Position numbers and translations under genes: made by a program. Below, in pieces: positions 25,041-33,833 of a stretch of 64,000 nucleotides of DNA. A model generated the notes under the pieces. That model was not told the DNA's origin and did no database searches. It worked only from the letters and a program-made list of their open reading frames with translations. The first letter of the stretch is position 1. Every line of letters begins with the position of its first letter. Source of the stretch: Candidatus Heimdallarchaeota archaeon (GTDB taxonomy: Archaea; Asgardarchaeota; Heimdallarchaeia; Heimdallarchaeales; Heimdallarchaeaceae); the NCBI GenBank assembly GCA_018238545.1, contig JABCTC010000019.1, positions 1 through 64,000 on the forward strand, in the 5' to 3' direction.

Positions 25041-26348
25041 ATGAAAACCTCAAAAATCCTCTCTTTCTTTTTTGTTTTGACACTAGTATTAGTGGTATTC
25101 ATTAATGTTAGAACATTAGAAGCTAATGATCAAATTGATGAAATTACAGGAGAGTTTTTTTCCAAAAGGGTTGATTATGAGCATAATAACTCTCTAGTTT
25201 ATGTTTTTGTTGATGGAGAAGAATTGAAATTCAATATTCAATGTGATATGTGGCATAACATTGTAGGATCAGGATATCAAGGGTTGTTAATTGAAATTAA
25301 AGATGATATCACAGACGAAATTATAAAGAGTTGGTTAATTTTGTATGGTGATAAAGTTGATCATCACTTCACTTCAGAACTTGTGCTCACAGGAGTTTAT
25401 CAGATTATATTTTCTGCACTCAACATAGACTTAGTTGACTTCCGCTGGCAAGTCGAAAATAACATCGCAATTTGGATTTATGAAATATCAATAAATAATT
25501 TAGAGAACATATATTTTGGAATTGAACGGTTTGCAGAGTACTACTCAAGCATAGATAAGATGGTTATAGAATTGACCACTCAAGAGTGGACTGATATTGA
25601 GTATTCTGTTTCATTTGGAACTATTGACAATCAGATATATGAAAACTTTGTTGGGAATTTTAGTTTTGAAAGAAACATTGTAGAATCATTGAACATTGAA
25701 GAAGGGTTGAAACCACACCAATGGTATAAAATCAGTTTTAATTGCCCTATTGACAAAAATGACAGTTTAATAACCTTCAAACTGTTCTATGACCATGAAC
25801 AACTTGAGAATACAGCTAGAATCTTTCTCTCAAGAGGAAATGCAGAATTAGATGAAATTCCTTTGAACACATTACATGCTCATCCAAGTTTTCTCTGGGA
25901 AAAACAGGAACCATTTTTACCTGGACCATACCCACCAAATCCGTATAATCCCATTGACACTGTCAAGTACATTCTCATCGCGGCTTATCTATTCATAGGT
26001 ACAGTAACATTTTCTTGGGTTGTAATCAAATCTCTAAAAGATAAGAAGAAGAAGGATAATAGAAGTGATGTAGCATCTGATAAATATAATGCGATTGAAA
26101 ATAACACCGTAAAATATTCACCTGAAACCAACTATTCGGTAAATTTTCGGGCTGTAACACCTGAATACAATCTTGTTACAGATTCAGATATTAAGGTAAC
26201 TTGTTCGATTTGTCTTCAAATAATACATAACCAAGATATCATCCGTTGTCCCTCTTGTGATATTGCGTTTCACAAAAATCACTTGTATGAATGGCTGAAA
26301 ATGAACGGGAAATGCCCTGCATGTAAAGTAAAATTGCGAATTATTTAG
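25041..26348 (+). CDS. Transmembrane protein with cytoplasmic RING-type zinc finger
   Basis: The 435-residue protein has a signal peptide (MKTSKILSFFF, cleaved after about residue 28), an extracellular beta-rich domain of ~280 residues, one TM helix (about 308-330), a Lys-rich stop-transfer, and a ~55-residue linker. A C-terminal finger follows with ligands C388-x2-C391-x11-C403-x2-C406-x4-H411-x2-H414-x10-C425-x2-C428. The HLYEWL and CPAC elements are those of RING E3 ligases; the C4-H2-C2 order is closest to RINGv/FANCL-like variants. This topology matches eukaryotic transmembrane RING E3 ligases. No ubiquitin, E1 or E2 gene lies in the window, so ligase activity is inference. Confidence 0.82.
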   Translation: MKTSKILSFFFVLTLVLVVFINVRTLEANDQIDEITGEFFSKRVDYEHNNSLVYVFVDGEELKFNIQCDMWHNIVGSGYQGLLIEIKDDITDEIIKSWLILYGDKVDHHFTSELVLTGVYQIIFSALNIDLVDFRWQVENNIAIWIYEISINNLENIYFGIERFAEYYSSIDKMVIELTTQEWTDIEYSVSFGTIDNQIYENFVGNFSFERNIVESLNIEEGLKPHQWYKISFNCPIDKNDSLITFKLFYDHEQLENTARIFLSRGNAELDEIPLNTLHAHPSFLWEKQEPFLPGPYPPNPYNPIDTVKYILIAAYLFIGTVTFSWVVIKSLKDKKKKDNRSDVASDKYNAIENNTVKYSPETNYSVNFRAVTPEYNLVTDSDIKVTCSICLQIIHNQDIIRCPSCDIAFHKNHLYEWLKMNGKCPACKVKLRII

Positions 26349-26485
26349 AGTTGTTACTCTTTTACTTAAAAATCAGATTCATTGATAGAGAGATTTGTTT
26401 ATTATTTTCAACAAAGACTTACTGTACTTATGTTAGGTTTTTTAAACTCTTCAAAGGAAGTGACAACAATATTAGAGTGATTACA

Positions 26486-26719
26486 ATGACACAATCGGCT
26501 TACATCTTGCTAAATGTTCAACAAGGAATGCTTGAAGCTGTTCAAGATGGTTTACATGAAATGAAAGAAGTTACAGAAGTATATGCTGTATATGGGATTT
26601 ATGATCTTATTGTGAAAATTGAATTTGAATCCATGGATGAATTGAAGAATCAAGTTTTGAACAATAACATTATTATCGAGGGAGTTAAGAATTCAATGAC
26701 AATGATTTGTGTCAATTAA
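26486..26719 (+). CDS. Stand-alone Lrp/AsnC ligand-binding (RAM) domain protein
   Basis: The ATG at 26486 follows GAGTGATTAC and gives 77 residues that are all one RAM/AsnC_trans_reg domain: YILLNVQQGMLEAVQDGLHEM, AVYGIYDLIVKIE and a C-terminal strand NSMTMICVN. There is no DNA-binding helix-turn-helix. Such small proteins form oligomers that bind amino acids and may modulate full-length Lrp proteins (one is encoded at 36390). A reading from 26351 would add 45 residues of poor quality and is unlikely. A T-rich TATA-like stretch lies around 26439. It converges on the Orc1/Cdc6 gene with 4 bases of overlap. Confidence 0.82.
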   Translation: MTQSAYILLNVQQGMLEAVQDGLHEMKEVTEVYAVYGIYDLIVKIEFESMDELKNQVLNNNIIIEGVKNSMTMICVN

Positions 26720-27921
26720 CTCTTGTAAGAATTTAGAGATTTAGAGAGGATAGTATGTATTCTTTCTACTAGCACAGTTGCAGGAATATCAAACGTAGTA
26801 ATTTTTGCTCTCCTTCCGCGTTTACCTTCTTGTATAGGTCCGACGGTTTTCCCAATAATTCCTACTTTGTGTAGAGTTTCAACAGCACTTCTGAAAGTGG
26901 ATTTACCTCTTATTTCTTCATTGTATTCTTCACAACAAAGAACATAACTTTCGTAACTATCGTCAACTGTTGTCGATGTAATTCCTTTTGTGGAAAGTTT
27001 TCTAGCAACACCTAAAGCTGCAAGTAGCTCATGTTGTCTTAAATCTTTTAACACGTCTCTTCTTAATTCAGGATACACGTCAGCTCTTGCAGCACGAATA
27101 TATTCAGGATTGATGAATGACTCATGTTTAAGATCAGCAAGTTTACCTGAACGATAAAGTATTTCTAATCCATGTCTAGCATTTTGAGAGGATGCACAGA
27201 TATCTGCTATCAAATTAATGGTTTCATCAGAATAAGAAGTGGGGTATAGGGCGGTTTGAGCTCGATACTCTAAGATTTGAAGCAGTTTATCCCTATCATA
27301 ACCAGGCAAGTCGATTTGATCATGAATATGTCCAGACAATGGCACGTTAAGCAAAGAGCGCCACTCAATTGGTCTTGAAATCACAATTGTTGATATCATG
27401 GATTGTTCAGATCCAAAGTATTCTCCCGCATGAAAGATGCTCAAAATGTCTTCTGAGTTTAGCATATTAGCTTCGTCAATACCAATGATCAAGCGAATTT
27501 TCTCTCTTGTTAACCTTTTAACTAGCATGTCGAGAATTTCTTCGTCGCTAAATCCACGGGATTGAATATGGAAATGCTCTGAAAGGATATTTCTTAGGAT
27601 AGCGGTTTTACTTCGAAATGAATGGCAATTGTAATAAAGGAATTTTACGTTGATGTTTCTATTATTAGCAGCTTCTTCGAATCGTTTCATAGTATATTTA
27701 CATAAGGCAGTTTTTCCCATTCCTGCGTCTCCTACGATAGCAACATTAACAGAAAAAGATCCTTCTTGCCCTAGTAAGGACCTGAAGTTTCTTACTAATC
27801 GCTCTATTTCTTCTTCTCTAGTAGGTAATTCTATTGGTACATACTCAGGATAAAGAGTAGATTCACTTTTGAAAATAGATTTCCCAAACATTGCATTCTC
27901 GACATTACCAAATCCAGACAT
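26716..27921 (-). CDS. cdc6: Orc1/Cdc6-family replication initiator ATPase
   Basis: The preferred start is ATG at 27921 with AGGGATATC just before it, giving 401 residues; the open frame goes back to 28200 but that stretch does not look like this family. Walker A is GDAGMGKTA, Walker B LIIGIDEANML, sensor 1 TIVISRP, and the ARH-like motif of the family is ASSQNARHGLEIL. A winged-helix domain forms the C-terminus (residues ~300-400). Orc1/Cdc6 binds origin DNA with ATP and loads MCM. The IDEAN Walker B tail and a canonical wH domain support a genuine initiator-type protein, though archaeal genomes carry several paralogs. The divergent spacer 27922-28044 is A/T-rich. Confidence 0.88.
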   Translation of the reverse strand: MSGFGNVENAMFGKSIFKSESTLYPEYVPIELPTREEEIERLVRNFRSLLGQEGSFSVNVAIVGDAGMGKTALCKYTMKRFEEAANNRNINVKFLYYNCHSFRSKTAILRNILSEHFHIQSRGFSDEEILDMLVKRLTREKIRLIIGIDEANMLNSEDILSIFHAGEYFGSEQSMISTIVISRPIEWRSLLNVPLSGHIHDQIDLPGYDRDKLLQILEYRAQTALYPTSYSDETINLIADICASSQNARHGLEILYRSGKLADLKHESFINPEYIRAARADVYPELRRDVLKDLRQHELLAALGVARKLSTKGITSTTVDDSYESYVLCCEEYNEEIRGKSTFRSAVETLHKVGIIGKTVGPIQEGKRGRRAKITTFDIPATVLVERIHTILSKSLNSYKS

Positions 27922-28044
27922 AGATATCCCTTTAACAAAAATAAATGATGCTTGTAATAAAAAATCTTCCGCTTGAATTAATTTACAATTAGATAACCTG
28001 TGTAATATTTGGACAATGGCAAATTTTTTTAAAACAAAATCCCT

Positions 28045-28515
28045 ATGATAAACAATCTCATGAACGATAATGGAATGAAAAGTGATGAAATAAAGGTTCA
28101 TCTGATTGATTTTGATGATGTCCCAGCTCATGCTTTTCCGTTTTTCACTTCCTATCGAATGTTCTTTGATGAAGAGATCAGATGTTATGGATTCTTTCAA
28201 AACGAGGAAATAGTTGCAGTTACAGCTATAATTCCTGATGATCCAAATTCAGAGAGTATCTTCATGTCTGTAGGCTGTCCTATCGTTTACGTCTTTGAAG
28301 TTCGCGAAGACTTGAGAAGAAAAGGGATTGGGCAAATGAGCGCAGAAATTCTTATTCGAGATGTAATCGATAGCGATACAGTTCAGTTATGTTGTTCCCC
28401 CTTTGTTACTCCTTTCTGGCAAAAAATCGGTTTTAATATTTCCTTTTTTGATCAATCGCTCTACATGCATAGAATGGTTTTGAAAAAGGAGAAAAAAGAA
28501 GATTTAGAGGACTAA
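28045..28515 (+). CDS. GNAT-family acetyltransferase
   Basis: The 156-residue protein carries the acetyl-CoA binding motif VYVFEVREDLRRKGIGQMSAEIL (motif A with R-x2-G-x-G/A, residues ~84-106), preceded by a strand IVAVTAIIPDDP and followed by FWQKIGFNISFF. It probably transfers an acetyl group to a small molecule or protein N-terminus/lysine. The true start may be the second or third ATG (28060 or 28075), which would shorten the N-terminus by 5 or 10 residues. A TTTTTTTAAAA stretch upstream can serve as TATA box. It is divergent from cdc6 and convergent with AMP phosphorylase. Confidence 0.8.
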   Translation: MINNLMNDNGMKSDEIKVHLIDFDDVPAHAFPFFTSYRMFFDEEIRCYGFFQNEEIVAVTAIIPDDPNSESIFMSVGCPIVYVFEVREDLRRKGIGQMSAEILIRDVIDSDTVQLCCSPFVTPFWQKIGFNISFFDQSLYMHRMVLKKEKKEDLED

Positions 28516-28518
28516 AAT

Positions 28519-30042
28519 CTAGGCTCTAGGTCCAGAAGATATTCTCTTCAAAATCATACCTTCTAATACGTAGGGAGACAAATTTGTTGCAAGATTTAAT
28601 GCTTCAGTAAGTCTTCCTTCACTATCAGAATATATGGTCATTAATTTATCATCCTTCTTGCAGAAATCTCCGCTTTTCTTATGAAGATAGACACCAGCTT
28701 TTTTATGGCTTGGAGTTCCTGCTGCGTAAGCAATTTTCTTAACAGCTACATTAGATAGTCTTACAATATAACCATCTTTAGGAGCTAGGACGTCTACGGT
28801 ATATTCTCCAACTTCAACTTCTTCTGGCTTGATATTGGGGTTTCCTCCTTGAACTGCTAGAATTTCTTCCATTTTTGTTTTTGCTTTACCTTTTTTAATA
28901 AAGTCACCAGCTAAGGTTGCTCCTTGACCTGCAGTAGCTAAACCTGCCATTTCGAAAAGGATCCCAGAAAGTTCATTACTTTTCTCGAGAACACTTGTAG
29001 GACCATTACCAAGAAGAACATCTAATGCTTCCCTAGCTTCCAAAGCAGGACCAATAGCTTTTCCAAGAGGTTGTTCTCCATAACTCAAAGCAGCTTCTAT
29101 GTGTATTCCGAGTCTTCTTCCCAATTCAGTAGATTCTTGTGCATATTGAATAGCTGATTCTCTTGTTGGCATTTTTGACCCAGTTCCAGTAGGAATATCT
29201 AATACAAGATGATCAACTCCAGTAGAAACTTTCTTACTGAAGATGCTTGCTAACATTTGACTATGAGGATCAATACCAAGAGGTTGTTCAATCTTATGAA
29301 TTACAATTTCATCTAGAGGGGACAAATCTAAAGTACCACCCCAAACAAGCATTCCCCGTACCTTAGGAGCTAGTTCTAGAATCTCATCGGATGAAAAATT
29401 CACATTACAAAGAACTTCCATTGTATCAGCTGTTCCACTTGGGGATGTGATTGCGCGTGAACTAGTTTTTGGAATTAATAGTCCTGCAGCTGCAACAGTT
29501 GGAACGATTATTAGTGAAACTTTATTTCCAGGAATTCCCCCAATTGAATGTTTGTCATACACTGGTTCGTCAAAATCTATAGTTGTTCCAAATTCAGCCA
29601 TAGATTGTGTTAAATATTGGATTTCATTCATATCTAGTCCTTTGTAATATTGAGCAAGTGTGAACATGGCAAGTTCTAAGTCTGTATATTGACCAACACA
29701 GATATCACTGACAATTGATCGAATATTGCTTTCAGTCCAAATCTTTCCAATTTGTTTATTCTTAATAAATTCGAGTGATGCTGGTCGTTTTCTAGCAAAA
29801 ACGTTGACTTTCTTATTCACTTTACTCCTTAATTTTGTAATAAGTTCATCAGAGAGACCGATAAAACCAGGTTCAACAAGAGTATCTGTAGAAATTACTT
29901 CACTCATAACTTCAGAATTTTCGCTTTTAATTTTAACATTAGCAGATGGTTGTATTTTATACTTATCTAGCGTCTTAACATTAACAAATGCTAAAGAACG
30001 TTCTATATTAATATCAATTTTTTGGATCTTTAAATTAGGCAT
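28519..30042 (-). CDS. deoA: AMP phosphorylase (archaeal thymidine-phosphorylase family)
   Basis: The 507 residues match the archaeal AMP phosphorylase length. An N-terminal ~85-residue domain is typical for the archaeal type. The phosphate and nucleoside sites are seen in KHSIGGIPGNK (residues ~164-174), KTSSRAITSPSGTADTMEVL in parts (about 190-210), and the glycine-rich C-terminal beta domain. Known function: phosphorolysis of AMP to adenine and ribose-1,5-bisphosphate, feeding the pentose-bisphosphate pathway with R15P isomerase and type III RuBisCO. An adenine deaminase gene at 31967 would remove the released adenine. No RuBisCO or isomerase gene is present in the window. Confidence 0.88.
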   Translation of the reverse strand: MPNLKIQKIDINIERSLAFVNVKTLDKYKIQPSANVKIKSENSEVMSEVISTDTLVEPGFIGLSDELITKLRSKVNKKVNVFARKRPASLEFIKNKQIGKIWTESNIRSIVSDICVGQYTDLELAMFTLAQYYKGLDMNEIQYLTQSMAEFGTTIDFDEPVYDKHSIGGIPGNKVSLIIVPTVAAAGLLIPKTSSRAITSPSGTADTMEVLCNVNFSSDEILELAPKVRGMLVWGGTLDLSPLDEIVIHKIEQPLGIDPHSQMLASIFSKKVSTGVDHLVLDIPTGTGSKMPTRESAIQYAQESTELGRRLGIHIEAALSYGEQPLGKAIGPALEAREALDVLLGNGPTSVLEKSNELSGILFEMAGLATAGQGATLAGDFIKKGKAKTKMEEILAVQGGNPNIKPEEVEVGEYTVDVLAPKDGYIVRLSNVAVKKIAYAAGTPSHKKAGVYLHKKSGDFCKKDDKLMTIYSDSEGRLTEALNLATNLSPYVLEGMILKRISSGPRA

Positions 30043-30208
30043 AATTATCCCTTTCCAGTAAAAACTAACTAAGGTAGTTTATCATGTAATTTTCTTTTGG
30101 AATAAAAAAACTGTCTTTTTTACTTTTAATGTTTTCGTTTTTGTTGAAAAATAAAAGAAATGGGCATAAAAATAACATAGAGAATAAATTGAAGAGTAAA
30201 GAGAGAAT

Positions 30209-31078
30209 CTACTCAGCTCTTTTTACGATTTTTCTTGCTTCAAGATATAGTTTAAATCTTTGGAATGCATGGATCCTTATAGCAACAATTAGTCCAACCA
30301 CAAAAATAAATATCGGTATCCAAACAACTAATGTGCTTATGTTATAGGGTAATCCCCAACCATGCAATCTAGTTAATGTGAAGTTTACTCCAGCAAAATG
30401 ACCTGTAGTGTTTGTGAAACTTGCAGAATAGAACATTTTATCCATTATACCTGTTTCTCTGTCATAAACCATAGAAATATCTGTCACATTATTAACTTCA
30501 GTTATGGTTGTACAATTGTAAGTTACTTTATCATTTTCAAATGTCCAATATGATTTATCTACAGCAACAGAAGTTTCAAGGTAGGAGAAATAACTAGTAT
30601 AATTAATACCATGTTCAGAGAGATCCAAGGTTATTGGTAAAATATATTTAAACACAGCATAAATTCGAGTATTGAGATTAGGATAACGAGCCATTACGTC
30701 ATTAACATATATTTGACACCATGCATCAACATTGGGTAATTGTAAATATGGGTCTGTACCAATTTGAAGGATTATATTGTCTCCGTTTTTTATGTTTTTG
30801 TCTCCTTCTGCAATATGAAAATTATCAGTTTTTTCATAATGTCCTACTTTCCATTTTAATTTAGCATCTTTTTTTACACTTGGACCATATGTAACATTAT
30901 TAAGGAATGTTGTATTGAATGTTTCAGGAGCGTCAATTGATTCGAAAAGATCCTCTTCGGTTGTGCTTGCTATATTGGAGCCTTGTTGATACATTGCACT
31001 TCCAAGTGAAGAATTAGCAAGTATTAGAATTGTGAAACTTATAATTGATGTTATTGCGAATAGTTTAGATTTTTTCAT
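30209..31078 (-). CDS. Secreted protein with C-terminal TM anchor, unknown family
   Basis: The 289-residue protein has a signal peptide (MKKSKLFAITSIISF onward, cleaved near residue 28), an ectodomain with many Asn-X-Ser/Thr sites (about 8), two Cys, and a TM helix (~253-272), followed by a charged cytosolic tail. The ectodomain alternates beta-strand-like segments (KWKVGHYEKT, DNIILQIGTDPYLQLP). No homologous family is recognised; related proteins of this layout are frequent in Asgard genomes. The 166-bp region upstream of AMP phosphorylase that it borders holds T-rich runs only. Confidence 0.65.
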   Translation of the reverse strand: MKKSKLFAITSIISFTILILANSSLGSAMYQQGSNIASTTEEDLFESIDAPETFNTTFLNNVTYGPSVKKDAKLKWKVGHYEKTDNFHIAEGDKNIKNGDNIILQIGTDPYLQLPNVDAWCQIYVNDVMARYPNLNTRIYAVFKYILPITLDLSEHGINYTSYFSYLETSVAVDKSYWTFENDKVTYNCTTITEVNNVTDISMVYDRETGIMDKMFYSASFTNTTGHFAGVNFTLTRLHGWGLPYNISTLVVWIPIFIFVVGLIVAIRIHAFQRFKLYLEARKIVKRAE

Positions 31079-31171
31079 ATTTATCCCAATTTCCTATTAA
31101 TATTCTCGTTTTATCGTTCAATATCACACATTTTAAAAGATTTTGGTTAATCCCCTTTCTATTCTAAAGCA

Positions 31172-31891
31172 TTAGGGCTTTACAGTGAAATATAGCCTTT
31201 TGTTATTCTTTCCCCTACTTTCTGATTTAAGTGAAACAAACTCACCAATTTCATTTGTATTAGCAACGTGTACTCCACCATCTGCCTGTATATCCACTTC
31301 TTTTATTTCAACAATTCTGAGTGTTTTAACACTCTCTGGAATCAGGTTCACTTTCGTTCTAATTAGATCAGGAATTTTTAGTGCTTCTTCTCGTTTCATA
31401 TAAGAAACAGAAACAGGGTGATCTCCAGCTATAATTTTATTAATTTCTAGTACAATTTCCTCTACTCTTTCTTGTCTCAAATGATCGATTTCAAAATCCA
31501 CTCTACTTTTGTCAGGAGTTATATTCCCACCAGTGACTGTAGAACCATATTTTTTGAATAATATTCCAGATAAAACATGAATAGCTGTGTGCATCTTCAT
31601 TTGCCTATAGCGTGTCTCCCAGTTTATTGAGCAGGAAACTTTCTTGTTTAACAAGCCCTTCTGTGGTGGCGGTGAGAGTTTATGTAACACTTTGCCTCCT
31701 TTGAAATATGCTTCTATCATCTTATATTTCTCACTTGAAGTTGTTTCTAGATGACCTGTATCACTCTGTAAACCACCACCACGATAAGCAAAAGCTGTTT
31801 GGTTTAGAACAACAGTGTCCTCTATAATTTCTTCGATTTCTGCTTCAAATTCCTTAATGTAAGAATCATCATGAAAGAGTAATTTTGTCAT
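31172..31891 (-). CDS. AlaX-like alanyl-tRNA editing domain protein
   Basis: I chose Met at 31891 (MTKLLFHDDSYIKEF) because AlaX proteins begin with this strand; 20 extra residues upstream are hydrophobic and do not fit. AFAYRGGGLQSDTGHL and the zinc motif H-T-A-I-H (in MKMHTAIHVLSGILF) match the AlaX/AlaRS editing domain, and DGGVHVANTNEIG is the second metal-site loop. It should hydrolyse Ser-tRNA(Ala), perhaps Gly-tRNA(Ala), in trans. The loop usually reads CGGTHV; the Cys is Asp here, so one zinc ligand is changed. A paralogous use in another aminoacyl-ester hydrolysis cannot be excluded. Confidence 0.83.
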   Translation of the reverse strand: MTKLLFHDDSYIKEFEAEIEEIIEDTVVLNQTAFAYRGGGLQSDTGHLETTSSEKYKMIEAYFKGGKVLHKLSPPPQKGLLNKKVSCSINWETRYRQMKMHTAIHVLSGILFKKYGSTVTGGNITPDKSRVDFEIDHLRQERVEEIVLEINKIIAGDHPVSVSYMKREEALKIPDLIRTKVNLIPESVKTLRIVEIKEVDIQADGGVHVANTNEIGEFVSLKSESRGKNNKRLYFTVKP

Positions 31892-31966
31892 TATTAACTT
31901 CCAGACAAATGAAATAAAAAATCTTGTGGAAAAAGAGATTGATTTTCGCAACTTAATTTATTTGAA

Positions 31967-33751
31967 TTACTCAGTTATAACATCTGTTAATTCAAATTTG
32001 TCAACGTCCATTAATCCCTGATCTGTAAGTTTCAAGTGGGGTATAACAGGTAACGCAACAAAAGCTAATGCCATGAAAGCATCAGATATCTTGGGTGTTA
32101 ATTTTTCTAGAGCCTCTTTTAAACGCTTGTAATCGGCAATTACATCCTCATATCTCTTTACACTCATAATTCCAGCAAATTCTAATGGTAAGACAGTATT
32201 TTCTTCTTCTGTGATAACAACCAGTCCACCATTTGAGCTTTTCAATTCCCAAATTGCTTCAATCATCATATTGTAATCAGTACCTATACATATTAGCTGA
32301 TGACAATCATGTGCAACTGTACTTGCAATTGCACCATTTTTTATCCCTAAACCCTTTACAAATCCCTTTCCAATGAATTGTTCACTCGTATGCCTGTTCA
32401 TAACTATTACTGGAAGAACATCATTTTCCAAATCTGGAACTATAAATTTTTCCACAACTTTGAGTTCTGAAACCAAACTATTAGTAAGTAGAGAATGCTC
32501 ATTTAGACCAATTGTTCGCACTTTCACTTTTTCTTTCTCAGGAACCATGAACATAATGTCTGCTAACTGAGGGATTTCGAGATTGGTCATAGTATTAACA
32601 ACAAATTTAGGATACTTATCATCTTTAAATTTCAATTTAAGCTCTCCTTCCTCGAACTGAATCTGACCTTCAATTATTGTAGTGATTACGTTAAAATCTC
32701 TCAAATTATCTACAATAATCACATCAGCTATTTTACCGGGTGCAATAGAACCAATTTCATTGTCTAATCCTAAATGAGTTGCAGGATTTATTGTGAGCAT
32801 TTGAAGAACTGTCATAGGATCCATACCAGCGTTAACAGCTAATCTAAAAGAATAATCAAGATGACCTTTATCAAATAGATCAACAGGGTTCCTGTCATCG
32901 GAAGCAATCATTATGTTTCTAGTGTCAATTTCCATTTCTTTTAATTCTTGAACCACATTCGATAAATCCTTAGCAAATGAACCTTCTCTTAGTTGTATTT
33001 TCATACCTAAACGTAATTTTTCAATAATTTCTTCCACACTAGAGGCTTCATGATCAGATGAGATTCCAGCGGCAATATAGGCTTGCAATTCTTTCCCTTT
33101 TAAGAGAGGAGCATGTCCTTCAATTAGCTTTCCAACATTTTTTGCTGCATCAATTTTTGCTAAGACTTCTTTATCGGTAAATAATACACCGGGATAGTTC
33201 ATCATCTCAGCTAATGCAAAAATATCTTCTCGTTCCATTAATTTCGTAATTGCTGCAGAATTAAGCTCTGCCCCAGAAGTTTCAAATCCAGGTAAAGATG
33301 GGACACAGGAAGGAGCTTCGACCAAAAATCGAATGGGTGACTTTTTAGCTTGCTCTAGGAAAACTTCCAGTCCTTGAACTCCTACAACATTAGCAAGTTC
33401 ATGGGGATCTATTACACAAGTGGTTGTTCCATGAGGAATAACAGCCCTCGAAAATTGTGTTATAGATAACATAGAAGATTCTACATGAATGTGAGATTCG
33501 ATTAAACCAGGACATATTATTTTTCCTTCTAAATCGATTATTCTAGTCTTTCTACCTTCAAAATCTGCAGTGTCTTTTCCTACATGGCTGATGTAACCAG
33601 TTGTTATAACAACATCAGATTTAAGTATCTCCTTGGTTAAGACATTAACTACTAACCCGCCCCTAAGTATAATATCAGCTTTAATTTTCCCTAAAGCACT
33701 TTCGATTTTTGCTTTTGTATTCATTGAAGATACCAATGAAGACAAATTCAA
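31967..33751 (-). CDS. ade: Adenine deaminase
   Basis: The 594-residue amidohydrolase matches adenine deaminase: the ESHIHVESSML metal motif (residues ~85-95), VIDPHELANVVG, GHAPLLKG, DHEASS, ASDDRNPVDLF, and the C-terminal domain with GLGIKNGAIASTVAHDCHQL in pieces. It converts adenine to hypoxanthine and ammonia with a metal cofactor (iron or manganese in studied enzymes). It can use the adenine made by AMP phosphorylase (28519), encoded nearby on the same strand. Length and motif order are standard; confidence is high. Confidence 0.93.
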   Translation of the reverse strand: MNLSSLVSSMNTKAKIESALGKIKADIILRGGLVVNVLTKEILKSDVVITTGYISHVGKDTADFEGRKTRIIDLEGKIICPGLIESHIHVESSMLSITQFSRAVIPHGTTTCVIDPHELANVVGVQGLEVFLEQAKKSPIRFLVEAPSCVPSLPGFETSGAELNSAAITKLMEREDIFALAEMMNYPGVLFTDKEVLAKIDAAKNVGKLIEGHAPLLKGKELQAYIAAGISSDHEASSVEEIIEKLRLGMKIQLREGSFAKDLSNVVQELKEMEIDTRNIMIASDDRNPVDLFDKGHLDYSFRLAVNAGMDPMTVLQMLTINPATHLGLDNEIGSIAPGKIADVIIVDNLRDFNVITTIIEGQIQFEEGELKLKFKDDKYPKFVVNTMTNLEIPQLADIMFMVPEKEKVKVRTIGLNEHSLLTNSLVSELKVVEKFIVPDLENDVLPVIVMNRHTSEQFIGKGFVKGLGIKNGAIASTVAHDCHQLICIGTDYNMMIEAIWELKSSNGGLVVITEEENTVLPLEFAGIMSVKRYEDVIADYKRLKEALEKLTPKISDAFMALAFVALPVIPHLKLTDQGLMDVDKFELTDVITE

Positions 33752-33833
33752 GATATGATATAAACTTTAAGACATCAATCATTAAACAAATTTATAAGCG
33801 ATAAAGTCCGCAATTTGCTTAGAAAGTGCTCAA

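Noticed and set aside
27922..28200. N-terminal extension of cdc6 back to 28200
   Set aside because: The 93 extra residues do not look like the family, overlap the divergent GNAT gene, and the ATG at 27921 has a good ribosome site.
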